From Spirochaetae bacterium HGW-Spirochaetae-7 (GTDB lineage: Bacteria; Spirochaetota; Spirochaetia; Treponematales; UBA12059), in contig PGXR01000060.1 of assembly GCA_002839245.1 (NCBI GenBank), positions 1 to 13,511 on the forward strand: a stretch of 13,511 bases of DNA, in the 5' to 3' direction. The notes beneath the pieces are model-generated. The model was not told where the DNA came from. It saw only the letters and a list, made by a program, of their open reading frames with translations, and searched no databases. Made by a program: the position numbers and the translations under genes. Shown here in pieces: positions 1-7,203 of the stretch; positions within the stretch are counted from its first letter, which is position 1, and each line of letters starts with the position of its first letter.

Positions 1-1006
1 TAAGGAGCCGCCCCAGGTACGCGACCTGGCCGACGCGGGCTTCCAGGTAGTCGAGCTCGCAGGCTTCGCGCAGGCCCACCGACAGCGCGCCCATGTCGCG
101 GCCGGCCATGCCGCCGTAGGTGTTGAAGCCTTCGAACATGATGTTGAAGGTGCTGGCTTCCTGCCAAAGCTTCTCGTCGCGGAACGCCAAGAAGCCGCCG
201 ATGTTGACGATGCCGTCTTTCTTGCTGGACATCGTCATGCCGTCGGAGTACGAGAACATCTGCCTGACGATGTCCCTTATGCCGGCATCGGCGAATTCCG
301 CCTCCCGGGTCTTGATGAAATACGCGTTTTCGGCGAATCGTGCGGAATCGAAGAACAGGGGCACGCCGTAGCGCCTGCATAGCGAGGAGACTCCGCGGAT
401 GTTCGCCATGCTGACAGGCTGGCCGCCGGAGCTGTTGCAGGTGATCGTCAGCATGCAGACCGGTATAGCTTCACGGGGATGCGAGCTGAGCACCGACTCC
501 AGCTTTCCCAGGTCGACGTTGCCCTTGAAAGGGTGCTCGACTTGCGTGTCGAAGGCTTCGTCTATGGTGCAGTCGATGGCGCGCGCCTTGCGGAACTCGA
601 TGTGGCCCTTGGTGGTGTCGAAGTGGCTGTTGCCCGGTACAACCTTGCCGGCTCCGGCGTCGCCTACGCCGATGATGGCGCTGAAAAGCACGTTTTCGGC
701 GGCCCGCCCCTGGTGGCATGGCAGGAAATGCTCGAAGCCGAAGAGTTCCTCTATCGAAGCCTTGAGCTTGTAGAACGAGCTGGCGCCCGCGTAGCTCTCG
801 TCGCCGAGCATCATCTCGGCCCACTGGGCGCTGGACATCGCGCCGGTGCCCGAATCGGTCAGGAGGTCGATGTAGACCTGTTCGCTCCGCAGGTTGAACA
901 GGTTGTAGCGCGCCTCGCGTATCCATAGTTCGCGATCCGCCTTGGACGAGCGCTTGATCGGCTCTATGGTCTTCATCCGGTAAGGTTCTGCCCACGGTAG
1001 GTTCAT
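1..1006 (-). CDS. tnaA: Tryptophanase (tryptophan indole-lyase), N-terminal 335 residues; gene continues past the left edge
   Basis: PLP-dependent beta-eliminating lyase of the tryptophanase/tyrosine phenol-lyase family, cytoplasmic, splitting L-tryptophan into indole, pyruvate and ammonia. My translation of the reverse strand reads without a stop to the window edge. Visible landmarks are IDLLTDSGTGAMS (residues 45-57), GDESYAG (68-74), CHQGRAAEN (97-105), DSARFAENAYF (220-230) and the PLP-lysine motif MSSKKD with Lys262 as the Schiff-base residue. The segment NSHFDTTKGH (126-135) has Asp130 where tryptophanases have Asp (E. coli Asp137) and tyrosine phenol-lyases have Thr, which favours tryptophanase. 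The C-terminal part with the other substrate-specifying residues lies outside the window (family length is about 460-470). The ATG at 1006 follows a good AGGAGA ribosome site six to seven bases upstream. No permease or TnaC-like leader is seen. Tyrosine phenol-lyase or another beta-lyase remains a minor alternative. Confidence 0.88.
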   Translation of the reverse strand, partial: MNLPWAEPYRMKTIEPIKRSSKADRELWIREARYNLFNLRSEQVYIDLLTDSGTGAMSSAQWAEMMLGDESYAGASSFYKLKASIEELFGFEHFLPCHQGRAAENVLFSAIIGVGDAGAGKVVPGNSHFDTTKGHIEFRKARAIDCTIDEAFDTQVEHPFKGNVDLGKLESVLSSHPREAIPVCMLTITCNSSGGQPVSMANIRGVSSLCRRYGVPLFFDSARFAENAYFIKTREAEFADAGIRDIVRQMFSYSDGMTMSSKKDGIVNIGGFLAFRDEKLWQEASTFNIMFEGFNTYGGMAGRDMGALSVGLREACELDYLEARVGQVAYLGRLL

Positions 1007-1034
1007 GCTTTCTCCTGTTTTTCGGGACGGGTGC

Positions 1035-1064
1035 ATTCTACTGCCTGCGCAGGCTCCGAGTCAA
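1035..1064 (-). promoter_or_regulatory. Promoter of tnaA, sigma70-like
   Basis: On the minus strand TTGACT (1064-1059) and TAGAAT (1040-1035) are separated by 18 bases, each box matching the consensus at five of six positions. A start near 1028 would leave a leader of only about 22 nt before the ATG at 1006, containing the ribosome site and little else. That leaves no room for a TnaC-type leader peptide. Confidence 0.6.
1043..1054. promoter_or_regulatory. 12-bp perfect palindrome in the tnaA promoter spacer (possible operator)
   Basis: GCCTGCGCAGGC is a perfect palindrome lying wholly between the -35 and -10 boxes of the tnaA promoter, a place where a dimeric repressor or a MerR-type activator could act. 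Function is inferred from position only. In GC-rich DNA a 12-bp palindrome can also occur by chance. Confidence 0.3.
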
Positions 1065-1202
1065 AGGAATTCCGATGTAATTCTTTGCACTGTAGTTACT
1101 TATAGAAACACGGACCTTGGAGGACCTGAAAAATCTACATGGAGAATCATCGGTGCCTGCCCGTCGCAGGCGCTGCCCCGGGCATCGATCCGCATTGCGC
1201 GC

Positions 1203-1208
1203 TATACT
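1203..1208 (+). promoter_or_regulatory. Candidate -10 box of the DUF4139 gene
   Basis: TATACT lies 26 bases before the ATG at 1235, giving a leader of roughly 20 nt with a GAGGAGG ribosome site at 1224-1230. No convincing -35 box is present 16-18 bases upstream, so an activator-dependent promoter is possible. The same hexamer recurs before other genes of the window. Confidence 0.4.
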
Positions 1209-1234
1209 GGTTCACAGCGATACGAGGAGGCTCC

Positions 1235-3265
1235 ATGCGCGCATTGTCCGTTCCCTTGTCACTGTTGGCTTTCATCATCCAGCTCGTCCTTCCTGCCATG
1301 TCGGCGGGGGCGCAGTCGACCCAGGAACTGCCGGTGACCAGGGTGGCGCTGTTCTCGTCAGGCGTCGGCTATTTCGAGCACCGGGGCCAGCTCCAGGGCG
1401 ACGCGGTGCTTTCCCTGCCGTTCAGGACGGCGGAGGTCGACGACGTGCTCAAGTCGCTCGTCGTATGGGACCTGGGCGGAGGCAAGGCGGGTTCCCCCTC
1501 GGTCAGCTACCCGTCGCTTGAAACCCTCGACAAGGCGCTGCAGGGCTTCAGGGTCGACCTGTCAGGCGCGCCGGGAATCGCCCAGATGCTGGCCAGGCTG
1601 CGAGGCGCGGAGCTGGTCGTCGACACGCCCGAGAGCGTCACCGGCCGCATCGTCACGGTGGAACAGCGCCCGAGCGGCATGGACGGTTCGGCACGCCCCT
1701 GGCTGGTCCTCGCGACGGCGCAAGGCGTCATGGCCGTGCCGGTGGACGGCATCGCGGCGTTCCGTTTCGTCGACCGCGGCCTTTCCGACGACTTCGACAA
1801 GGCCCTGGCGTTGTTGCTCGGGGCGCGGGACGCGGACCGCAGGACACTCGATCTACAGTTGCCGGGTACCGGGACAAGGGAGAGCGCCATTGGCTATGTC
1901 GTGGCCGCTCCTGTCTGGAAGGTGTCCTATCGCCTCGATCTTCAGGGCGGCAAGCCGTGGTTCCAGGGCTGGGCCGTAGTCGACAACCCGAGCGACCAGG
2001 ACTGGAAGGAAGTCTCGCTTTCCCTGGTCAGCGGCCGGCCGGTATCGTTCATCCAGAACCTCTACGCCCCGCTGTGGCTGCCCAGGCCCGTCATGCCGCT
2101 GTCGATAGCCGGTACGGCCACCGCGCGGACCTTCGACTCAGGTTTCGAGGCCGACCTGTACGCCGAGGCGGAGGAGGCCACCCCGATGGCGGAATCCCGC
2201 AGGTCCATGCCGGCGCAGGCGCCGATGGCCAAGAGGGCTGCTGAATCCGCCTTCGGAGGAGCGCCTTTGCTCGCACGATCCAGCGTCGAGACGACGGTGG
2301 CCAGGTCCGCCGGCGACCAGTTCGAGTTCACCGTGAAGAAGCCGGTCACCCTGGAACGCCGCCACAGCGCGATGATACCGCTCGTCGCCGGCGCGCTGTC
2401 CGCCGAGAAGGTCTCGATATATACGCAAGGCTCGGGAGGCAGCCACCCGATGCTGGGCGTTCACATCGTCAACTCGACGGGGATGAAGCTGCCTGCCGGC
2501 CCGATCACCGTATTCGACGGCGGCGCCTACGCGGGCGATGCCCTCATCGAGTTCCTGCCCGAGAAGGACAAGCGCCTCGTCGTCTACGGCGAAGACCTGT
2601 CGGTGACCGGCGACGAATCCACGTCCAGCACCACCGAGACCGTGGGCGTTTCCATCGTCAAGGGCGTAATGCTTTTCTCCCGGCGGGTCACCTATTCGAG
2701 GACCTACGCGTTCAGGAACGCCTCGGCCAACCCCAGGAGCCTCCTCGTCGAGCACCGGATCACCGCCGGTTCCGAGCTTGTCGCCCCCATCTCCTTCGAC
2801 GAGAAGACAGAAGCCCTGTACCGCTTCCCGCTGGCGGTGCCCGCAGGCGGCCAGGCCAGGCTGGAGGTCAAGGAACGCTCGCCGTCCCAGGAACGCGTCG
2901 TGCTGTCGTCTCTCGGGGCGGAGTCGTTCCTGTACTGGTCGTCGTCGAAGGAATTGACGCCTTCGATGCGCGAAGCCCTCAGGAAAGCCATCGACCTCAG
3001 GAAGAGGACCGAGGACGCGAAACGCCTGCTGGCCGACCTGCAGACGCGCAAGACCGAGCTCGGCAACGACCAGTCCCGCATACGCCAGAACCTTGACGCC
3101 GTCGGACGCGATTCGACTCAAGGTCAGCAGTACCTCAAGCGCCTCCTGGATTCGGAAACCGAGCTCGACAAGCTGGCCATTAAGACCGAGGAGGCGAAGA
3201 AGGGATCGCTCGACGCCCAGGCGGCCTACGAGAACTACCTAGGGGGACTTTCGCTGGACAAGTAA
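1235..3265 (+). CDS. DUF4139 domain-containing exported protein
   Basis: A 676-residue protein of unknown molecular function, resembling the DUF4139/MuiA-like family. Residues 1-26 look like a Sec signal peptide (a basic residue, a hydrophobic core, then AGA before Q27), without a lipobox, so a periplasmic or secreted location is likely. Residues 32-75 carry the family opening (VTRVALFSSGVGYFEHRG). The central domain shows VVAAPVWKVSYRLDL (222-236), QGWAVVDNPSDQDW (244-257) and LVSGRPVSFIQNLYAPL (264-280). A Met/Ala/Pro-rich segment follows at 315-335. Residues 577-665 are charged and probably coiled coil, ending in LSLDK. I chose the ATG at 1235 because of its GAGGAGG ribosome site and the signal peptide directly after it. 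The in-frame ATG 32 codons upstream has neither. It is transcribed away from tnaA and converges on the abiE remnant, whose stop is 31 bases beyond. I see no catalytic motif. Confidence 0.85.
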   Translation: MRALSVPLSLLAFIIQLVLPAMSAGAQSTQELPVTRVALFSSGVGYFEHRGQLQGDAVLSLPFRTAEVDDVLKSLVVWDLGGGKAGSPSVSYPSLETLDKALQGFRVDLSGAPGIAQMLARLRGAELVVDTPESVTGRIVTVEQRPSGMDGSARPWLVLATAQGVMAVPVDGIAAFRFVDRGLSDDFDKALALLLGARDADRRTLDLQLPGTGTRESAIGYVVAAPVWKVSYRLDLQGGKPWFQGWAVVDNPSDQDWKEVSLSLVSGRPVSFIQNLYAPLWLPRPVMPLSIAGTATARTFDSGFEADLYAEAEEATPMAESRRSMPAQAPMAKRAAESAFGGAPLLARSSVETTVARSAGDQFEFTVKKPVTLERRHSAMIPLVAGALSAEKVSIYTQGSGGSHPMLGVHIVNSTGMKLPAGPITVFDGGAYAGDALIEFLPEKDKRLVVYGEDLSVTGDESTSSTTETVGVSIVKGVMLFSRRVTYSRTYAFRNASANPRSLLVEHRITAGSELVAPISFDEKTEALYRFPLAVPAGGQARLEVKERSPSQERVVLSSLGAESFLYWSSSKELTPSMREALRKAIDLRKRTEDAKRLLADLQTRKTELGNDQSRIRQNLDAVGRDSTQGQQYLKRLLDSETELDKLAIKTEEAKKGSLDAQAAYENYLGGLSLDK

Positions 3266-3296
3266 GAGTTTGACGACCGTGTGATTGGCTCCATAA

Positions 3297-3987
3297 CTAT
3301 CGAATCTCCAGCCGTTCCCTCGAAATTGCTGTAAAGAAATCCTTGCCCCATGGATCTACCGCGCGGGTGTCCTTGATGAACGGGATGATGTCGACCTTTG
3401 CTTGCGCCCAGTCGACTGTGGAAAAGCGTTTGTCAAGGAGGCGAAGCAGAGCGACCTTGTCCAGAGGCTTGCCGGCAGGCCACTGGCCCGATTGAATCAA
3501 GCGTGACTCGAGGTGGGCGCGGTTTACAGGTACGTCTCTTGTCAAGTACCAAAAGTAATCGTAGAAATCCCGACCTTTTACCCGAGGTTCCCAGTTGCGG
3601 CACAGCACGGCATGGATCCTGCCGGTGAATAGTGAAGGAAGGTCGTATAGCCGTACGGAATAAGGAATTGGCGAAAGTCTGTATTTCGCTTCAAGACAGG
3701 CTCCAGCCGGAGGATCTGTATCCACTTCAAGCTTTATTCTCAGGACCTCGTTTTCAGGCACGCCGGGAACCGGTGGTTTGATTGATGCGATCTTTACCAG
3801 ATGGATGAGTGTCCCGCCTTTGATGAACGCTGCCGCCATAGAATGCTGCCTTGGTGAAAAACCCAGCACGATCCAGGGCAACCAGTGTGATCTCCTGCGC
3901 GATTTCTTTGAGGGCTTGGCGGCGCTCGCCATTGTTTCGGCACTGGTAGCGCTCGAGCATGGTGCGGACCGGGCCGGTATCAATCAT
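3297..3987 (-). pseudogene. abiEii: abiEii-like nucleotidyltransferase toxin, broken by an internal deletion and frameshift
   Basis: Remnant of the toxin of an AbiE-type (type IV) toxin-antitoxin system. Two pieces of one protein lie in different frames. The front piece from ATG 3987 has 52 codons and ends KAAFYGG, the start of the family's nucleotidyltransferase motif. The rear piece, from about 3838 to the stop at 3297, has about 178 codons: AFIKGGTLIHLVKI, VPGVPENEVLRIKLEVDTDPP, LPSLFTGRIHAVLCRNW, VKGRDFYDYFWYL. At the seam (3828-3840) the text jumps from FYGG straight to AFIKGG. In the family these are separated by about 60 residues that include the (R)-F-S-x-D-L-D-F metal-binding aspartates. 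The deletion thus removed the catalytic core and changed frame. The ATG overlaps the abiEi stop as ATGA (3984-3987), the normal coupling of this pair. A product would be inactive. The homology assignment is from recognised family text, not a search. Confidence 0.85.
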
Positions 3988-4573
3988 CTTTTTGCTACCC
4001 TTGAGAACCATCCGGCGAGTGCGGTCAGTGACTTCCTGTGGTAACGCGGTGCTATCCACTGGATGAACTCTATGTCGAGCGTGGCAAGGTCTTCGCGCTC
4101 CATGCGCCAGTCATCCAGGAGCAACCGTTCAATCCCGTCAACTGATGCAACGCCCGCGAGCTTGTACACGGCGTCGCAGATGGCTTTTTCCGGCTCTGCA
4201 ATCAAATAGTAGTTTCCTTCTTCTTCTGCCTGCTTTATACCGTACGGATATACCGCAGTGGGTAGATACAGGTACTGGTATGTCCCCAGTGGCGTTCGGA
4301 AGTCTTGTCTTTGTTTTTATTGTAGCTCGCCGAGAGTATGACCGTTACGCTCTCAGGAATCAAACCGCATGCGGCAAGTGCGCTTTGGAAGGAAATATAT
4401 GATGGACCATACAGGATTGGTGCCAGTGTCTTTGGCGGAATGCTCAGGTCATCGACGAAGAGGCCCCGTCGGATCTGCATTAGCTTCCCGGACTTGAGCA
4501 GTCGTGTAAGCTTTGCCTTGGGGGAGGAATAGCTTCTGAGTCCTTCCATGACCATTTCATGTGACTTGATCAT
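3984..4573 (-). pseudogene. abiEi: abiEi-like antitoxin/regulator with a one-base frameshift
   Basis: Antitoxin and autorepressor of the AbiE pair. The front frame from ATG 4573 reads LTRLLKSGKLMQIRRGLFVD (residues 22-41), a winged-helix segment, then ILYGPSYISFQSALAACGLIPE, and stops at 4235. The family text continues one frame over: DFRTPLGTYQYLYLP, YPYGIKQAEEEGNYYLIAEP, EKAICDAVYKLAG, and ends TALAGWFSRVAKR at 3984. The switch falls at the A5 tract complementary to T5 at 4314-4318. Adding one A restores 591 nt, a 196-residue protein of normal family size, so a single-base deletion (or a sequencing error in the homopolymer) explains the break. The tract reads T AAA AAC, not a proper -1 slippery heptamer, so programmed frameshifting is unlikely. 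The region is richer in A/T than its neighbours (for example 42% GC at 4201-4260), suggesting acquisition. No good ribosome site precedes 4573. Confidence 0.82.
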
Positions 4574-4627
4574 ATATACATCCAGAGCGTCGTGGCCTCC
4601 GCGGCCGCGTAGCGAGGAGACCCGCGG

Positions 4628-4679
4628 CGGGGTTCGCGTCTGGCGCAGCTTGCCGCATGCCCGGGATTGGCGAACCCCG
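4628..4679. repeat. Inverted repeat with 10-bp perfect arms and T-rich flank
   Basis: CGGGGTTCGC (4628-4637) pairs perfectly with GCGAACCCCG (4670-4679) across a 32-nt GC-rich loop, followed by a T-rich stretch (4682-4695). The shape resembles a plus-strand intrinsic terminator, but no plus-strand gene lies upstream within 1.3 kb and the loop is long. It could be a dispersed palindromic element marking the edge of the abiE insertion. The preceding GC-rich stretch 4590-4627 is part of the same unexplained DNA and holds GAGGAGACCCGCG (4614-4626). A near-copy in reverse orientation, with one mismatch, lies at 7948-7960 inside the other repeat block. Confidence 0.45.
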
Positions 4680-4716
4680 GATTTTTCTCTTTTTCGCTTG
4701 ACAGAATCGGCACCCC

Positions 4717-4745
4717 TTGATTCGTATACCGTGTATCACTATACT
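4717..4745 (+). promoter_or_regulatory. Promoter of fusA
   Basis: TTGATT (4717-4722) and TATACT (4740-4745) are separated by exactly 17 bases. A start near 4752 would give a leader of about 199 nt. A consensus TTGACA at 4698-4703 lies upstream but has no -10 hexamer at a usable distance (the nearest, TATACC at 4725, is 21 bases away). Confidence 0.55.
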
Positions 4746-4751
4746 GCAACG

Positions 4752-4950
4752 AGAGTACGTTTCTTTCAATCAACCGCGCTTTCCGCGCAAAACCGTGACC
4801 TAAACGAAACGATCGCGAAGAATGCGGAGGTCGTACAGGGTGCCGGACTTGGGGGAGCGAGCTCGCTATCCACCGACAGAATGACGTAACTCGAGGACGG
4901 AGCCCGACGGGCGACCGGACCATACCCAACGCAAAGGCAGAGGCAAGAGC
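4752..4950 (+). other. Long untranslated leader of fusA, no gene seen
   Basis: About 199 nt between the predicted transcription start and the fusA ATG. It holds a perfect palindrome AGCGAGCTCGCT (4856-4867) and small GC-rich stems, but I recognise no known riboswitch or ribosomal-protein-type leader and no open frame with credible family text. The ribosome site before 4951 is weak (an AGAGG about seven bases upstream). Confidence 0.35.
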
Positions 4951-7041
4951 ATGGCTTTCGAAATCTCGAAGATGCGAAATATCGGCATCAGCGCCCACAT
5001 CGACTCGGGCAAGACCACGTTATCCGAACGTATCCTGTTCTATTGCAACAAGATCCACGCGATCCACGAGGTGCGGGGCAAGGACGGCGTCGGCGCGACG
5101 ATGGACTCGATGGACCTGGAACGCGAGCGCGGAATCACGATCCAGTCCGCCGCGACCAACGTCCAGTGGAAGGATACGCCGATCAACCTGATCGACACGC
5201 CCGGGCACGTCGACTTCACCATCGAAGTGGAGCGGGCTCTGCGCGTTCTGGACGGGGCCGTGCTCGTGCTGTGCTCGGTCGGCGGCGTGCAGTCGCAGAC
5301 GCTGACGGTCGACCGCCAGCTCAAGCGCTACCATGTACCCCGCCTGGCGTTCATCAACAAGGCCGACCGGACCGGAGCCAACCCCTACCGGGTCAAGAAC
5401 CAGGTCGTCGAGAAACTCGGACTCAACGCCGCGTTCATCACGCTGCCGATCGGCCTCGAGGACAAGCTCGAAGGCCTCATCGACCTCGTGCTGATGAAAG
5501 CCGTCTACTTCGACGGCGACGGCGGCGTCGACATCCGCTATGCCGAGATTCCGGCCCATCTGAAGGCCGACGCCGACAAGTACCGCGAGGAGCTGCTCGA
5601 CAGCGCCTCGATGTTCTCCGACGAACTGGCGGAAGCCTATCTCGAAGGTACCGAGACGCCGGAAATGATAAAGGCAGCTATCCGCAAGGGTACGGTCGCC
5701 GAGCAGTTCGTACCGGTATTCGTCGGGTCAGCCTACAAGAACAAGGGCGTCCAGCTCCTTCTCGACGGCGTGGTCGACTACCTCCCCGATCCGACCGAGG
5801 TGAAGAACATCGCCTTGGACCTCGACGACAACGAGAGCGAGCACGTGGTCGTCGCCGAGGCCCTGCTCCCGACCGTCGCGCTTGCGTTCAAGCTCGAGGA
5901 TGGACAGTACGGCCAGCTTACCTACGTACGCATATACCAGGGCTCGATAAAGAAGGGCGACGAGCTCATCAACACGCGCGCCCGCAGGAAATTCAAGGTC
6001 GGTCGCCTCGTGCGCATGCATGCGGCCTCCATGGAAGACATCACCGACGGCGGGCCCGGCGACATCATCGCGCTGTTCGGCATTGAATGCGCCTCGGGCG
6101 ATACCTTCTGCTCGCCGTCTATCAACTACGCGATGACGTCGATGTTCGTTCCTGATACGGTCATATCGCTGGCCATCATGCCGAACGACAAGAAAAGCGC
6201 CGACCAGATGTCCAAGGCGCTCAACCGCTTCACGAAGGAAGATCCGACCTTCCAGACCTACGTCGATCCCGAGAGCAACCAGACCATCATCAAGGGCATG
6301 GGGGAGCTGCACCTGGACGTGTACATCGAGCGCATGCGCCGCGAGTACAAGTGCGAGGTGACGACCGGCATGCCGCAGGTCGCGTACCGCGAGGCGATCA
6401 GCCAGCGCGCGGATTTCAACTATACGCACAAGAAGCAGACCGGCGGCTCGGGACAGTACGGCCGCGTGGCCGGATACATCGAGCCGGTCGCGGACAAGGT
6501 GTACGAGTTCGTCGACTCCATAAAGGGCGGCTCCGTCCCGAACGAGTACATCCCGGCCTGCGACAAGGGCTTCAAGGAATCGGTCAAGAAGGGTTCCCTG
6601 ATAGGCTTTCCCGTGGTCAACATCCGCTGCGTTATCAACGACGGCGCGAGCCACGCGGTCGACTCCTCCGACATCGCCTTTCAGTTGGCGGCGATAGGCG
6701 CTTTCCGCGAGGCCTACGAGAAGGCCAAGCCGGTAATCCTCGAGCCCATCATGAAGGTCTCCGCCGAGGGCCCGTCCGAGTTCCAGGGCAACATATTCGC
6801 GTCGATCAACCAGCGCCGCGGGCTGATAACGGCGAGCACCGAGGAAGCGTCCTTCTGCCGCGTCGAGGCAGAGGTCCCGCTAGCGGAAATGTTCGGTTAT
6901 TCCACAGTGCTGCGGTCTATGTCACAGGGCAAGGCAGAGTTCTCGATGGAGTTCCTCAAGTACGGCAAGGTTCCGCAGAGCGTTTCGGAGCAGCTTCGCA
7001 AGGAATTCGAGGACAAGCGCAAGAAGGAACAGGGCAGGTAG
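4951..7041 (+). CDS. fusA: Translation elongation factor G, spd/mitochondrial EFG1 type
   Basis: GTPase that drives translocation of tRNA and mRNA on the ribosome, 696 residues, full length for EF-G. GTPase motifs are intact: G1 AHIDSGKT (15-22), G2 RGIT (60-63), G3 DTPGH (82-86), G4 NKAD (136-139). Later domains are present, including GMGELHLDVYIERMRREYKCEV and the domain IV segment YTHKKQTGGSGQYGRV with its loop region, ending in a basic KEFEDKRKKEQGR tail. The Ser in IDSGKTT and text such as MRNIGISAHIDSGKTT match the EFG1 form shared by spirochaetes, planctomycetes, some deltaproteobacteria and mitochondria. In Borrelia that form performs translocation while a second paralogue handles recycling. 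No rpsL, rpsG or tuf neighbours are seen, so it is not in a str operon. It has its own promoter, a long leader and a strong terminator. The only plausible start is the ATG at 4951. Confidence 0.97.
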   Translation: MAFEISKMRNIGISAHIDSGKTTLSERILFYCNKIHAIHEVRGKDGVGATMDSMDLERERGITIQSAATNVQWKDTPINLIDTPGHVDFTIEVERALRVLDGAVLVLCSVGGVQSQTLTVDRQLKRYHVPRLAFINKADRTGANPYRVKNQVVEKLGLNAAFITLPIGLEDKLEGLIDLVLMKAVYFDGDGGVDIRYAEIPAHLKADADKYREELLDSASMFSDELAEAYLEGTETPEMIKAAIRKGTVAEQFVPVFVGSAYKNKGVQLLLDGVVDYLPDPTEVKNIALDLDDNESEHVVVAEALLPTVALAFKLEDGQYGQLTYVRIYQGSIKKGDELINTRARRKFKVGRLVRMHAASMEDITDGGPGDIIALFGIECASGDTFCSPSINYAMTSMFVPDTVISLAIMPNDKKSADQMSKALNRFTKEDPTFQTYVDPESNQTIIKGMGELHLDVYIERMRREYKCEVTTGMPQVAYREAISQRADFNYTHKKQTGGSGQYGRVAGYIEPVADKVYEFVDSIKGGSVPNEYIPACDKGFKESVKKGSLIGFPVVNIRCVINDGASHAVDSSDIAFQLAAIGAFREAYEKAKPVILEPIMKVSAEGPSEFQGNIFASINQRRGLITASTEEASFCRVEAEVPLAEMFGYSTVLRSMSQGKAEFSMEFLKYGKVPQSVSEQLRKEFEDKRKKEQGR

Positions 7042-7055
7042 ATCCGTCGTGGCCG

Positions 7056-7090
7056 ACGGGCCGGATATTCTCCGGCCCGTTTGCGTTTTA
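7056..7090 (+). terminator. Intrinsic terminator of fusA
   Basis: ACGGGCCGG (7056-7064) pairs perfectly with CCGGCCCGT (7072-7080) around a 7-nt loop, followed by TTTGCGTTTT. It begins 14 bases after the fusA stop. Its T-rich tail doubles as the -35 region of the next promoter. Confidence 0.8.
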
Positions 7091-7109
7091 TGATGATCGG
7101 CCGTATACT
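7081..7109 (+). promoter_or_regulatory. Promoter of the P-loop ATPase gene
   Basis: TTGCGT (7081-7086) and TATACT (7104-7109) are 17 bases apart. The predicted start near 7116 leaves a leader of about 88 nt containing a small stem, GCGGTC (7131-7136) with GACCGC (7143-7148), and a strong TAAGGAG ribosome site at 7192-7198. The gene therefore seems transcribed separately from fusA. Confidence 0.5.
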
Positions 7110-7203
7110 CGTATTCGTGATACCATTGGCGCGGTCCTCCGCGACCGCAAGCACACGAATTCTAACCATGACGACTAACCAATTATTACTTTAAGGAGTT
7201 CCC

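Noticed and set aside
379..405. Similarity of tnaA bases to the 4608-4637 repeat (shared TAGCGAGGAGAC and CCGCGG)
   Set aside because: Here the bases encode conserved tryptophanase text (ANIRGVSSLCRRYG), so the match is probably chance between GC-rich sequences. A genome search could change this.
471..995. Long overlapping open frames opposite or out of phase with tnaA, DUF4139, fusA, the LarA-like gene and the moxR genes
   Set aside because: They are Arg-, Pro- and Ala-rich shadow frames typical of GC-rich DNA. They match no family, and the recognised genes occupy the same bases.
1139..1234. Upstream in-frame ATG for the DUF4139 gene, adding 32 residues
   Set aside because: It has no ribosome site and would bury the clear signal peptide that begins at 1235. 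It would also place the candidate -10 box inside the coding region.
4311..4321. Programmed -1 frameshift linking the two halves of abiEi
   Set aside because: The tract reads T AAA AAC, which does not allow re-pairing in the P site. The partner toxin is also broken, so decay is simpler.
4698..4730. Consensus TTGACA as the -35 box of fusA
   Set aside because: The nearest -10-like hexamer is 21 bases away. TTGATT-17-TATACT just downstream fits better.
7090..7194. 34-residue open frame in the leader of the P-loop ATPase gene
   Set aside because: It begins upstream of the predicted transcription start, has no ribosome site and overlaps the terminator tail. Nothing in its text resembles a known peptide.
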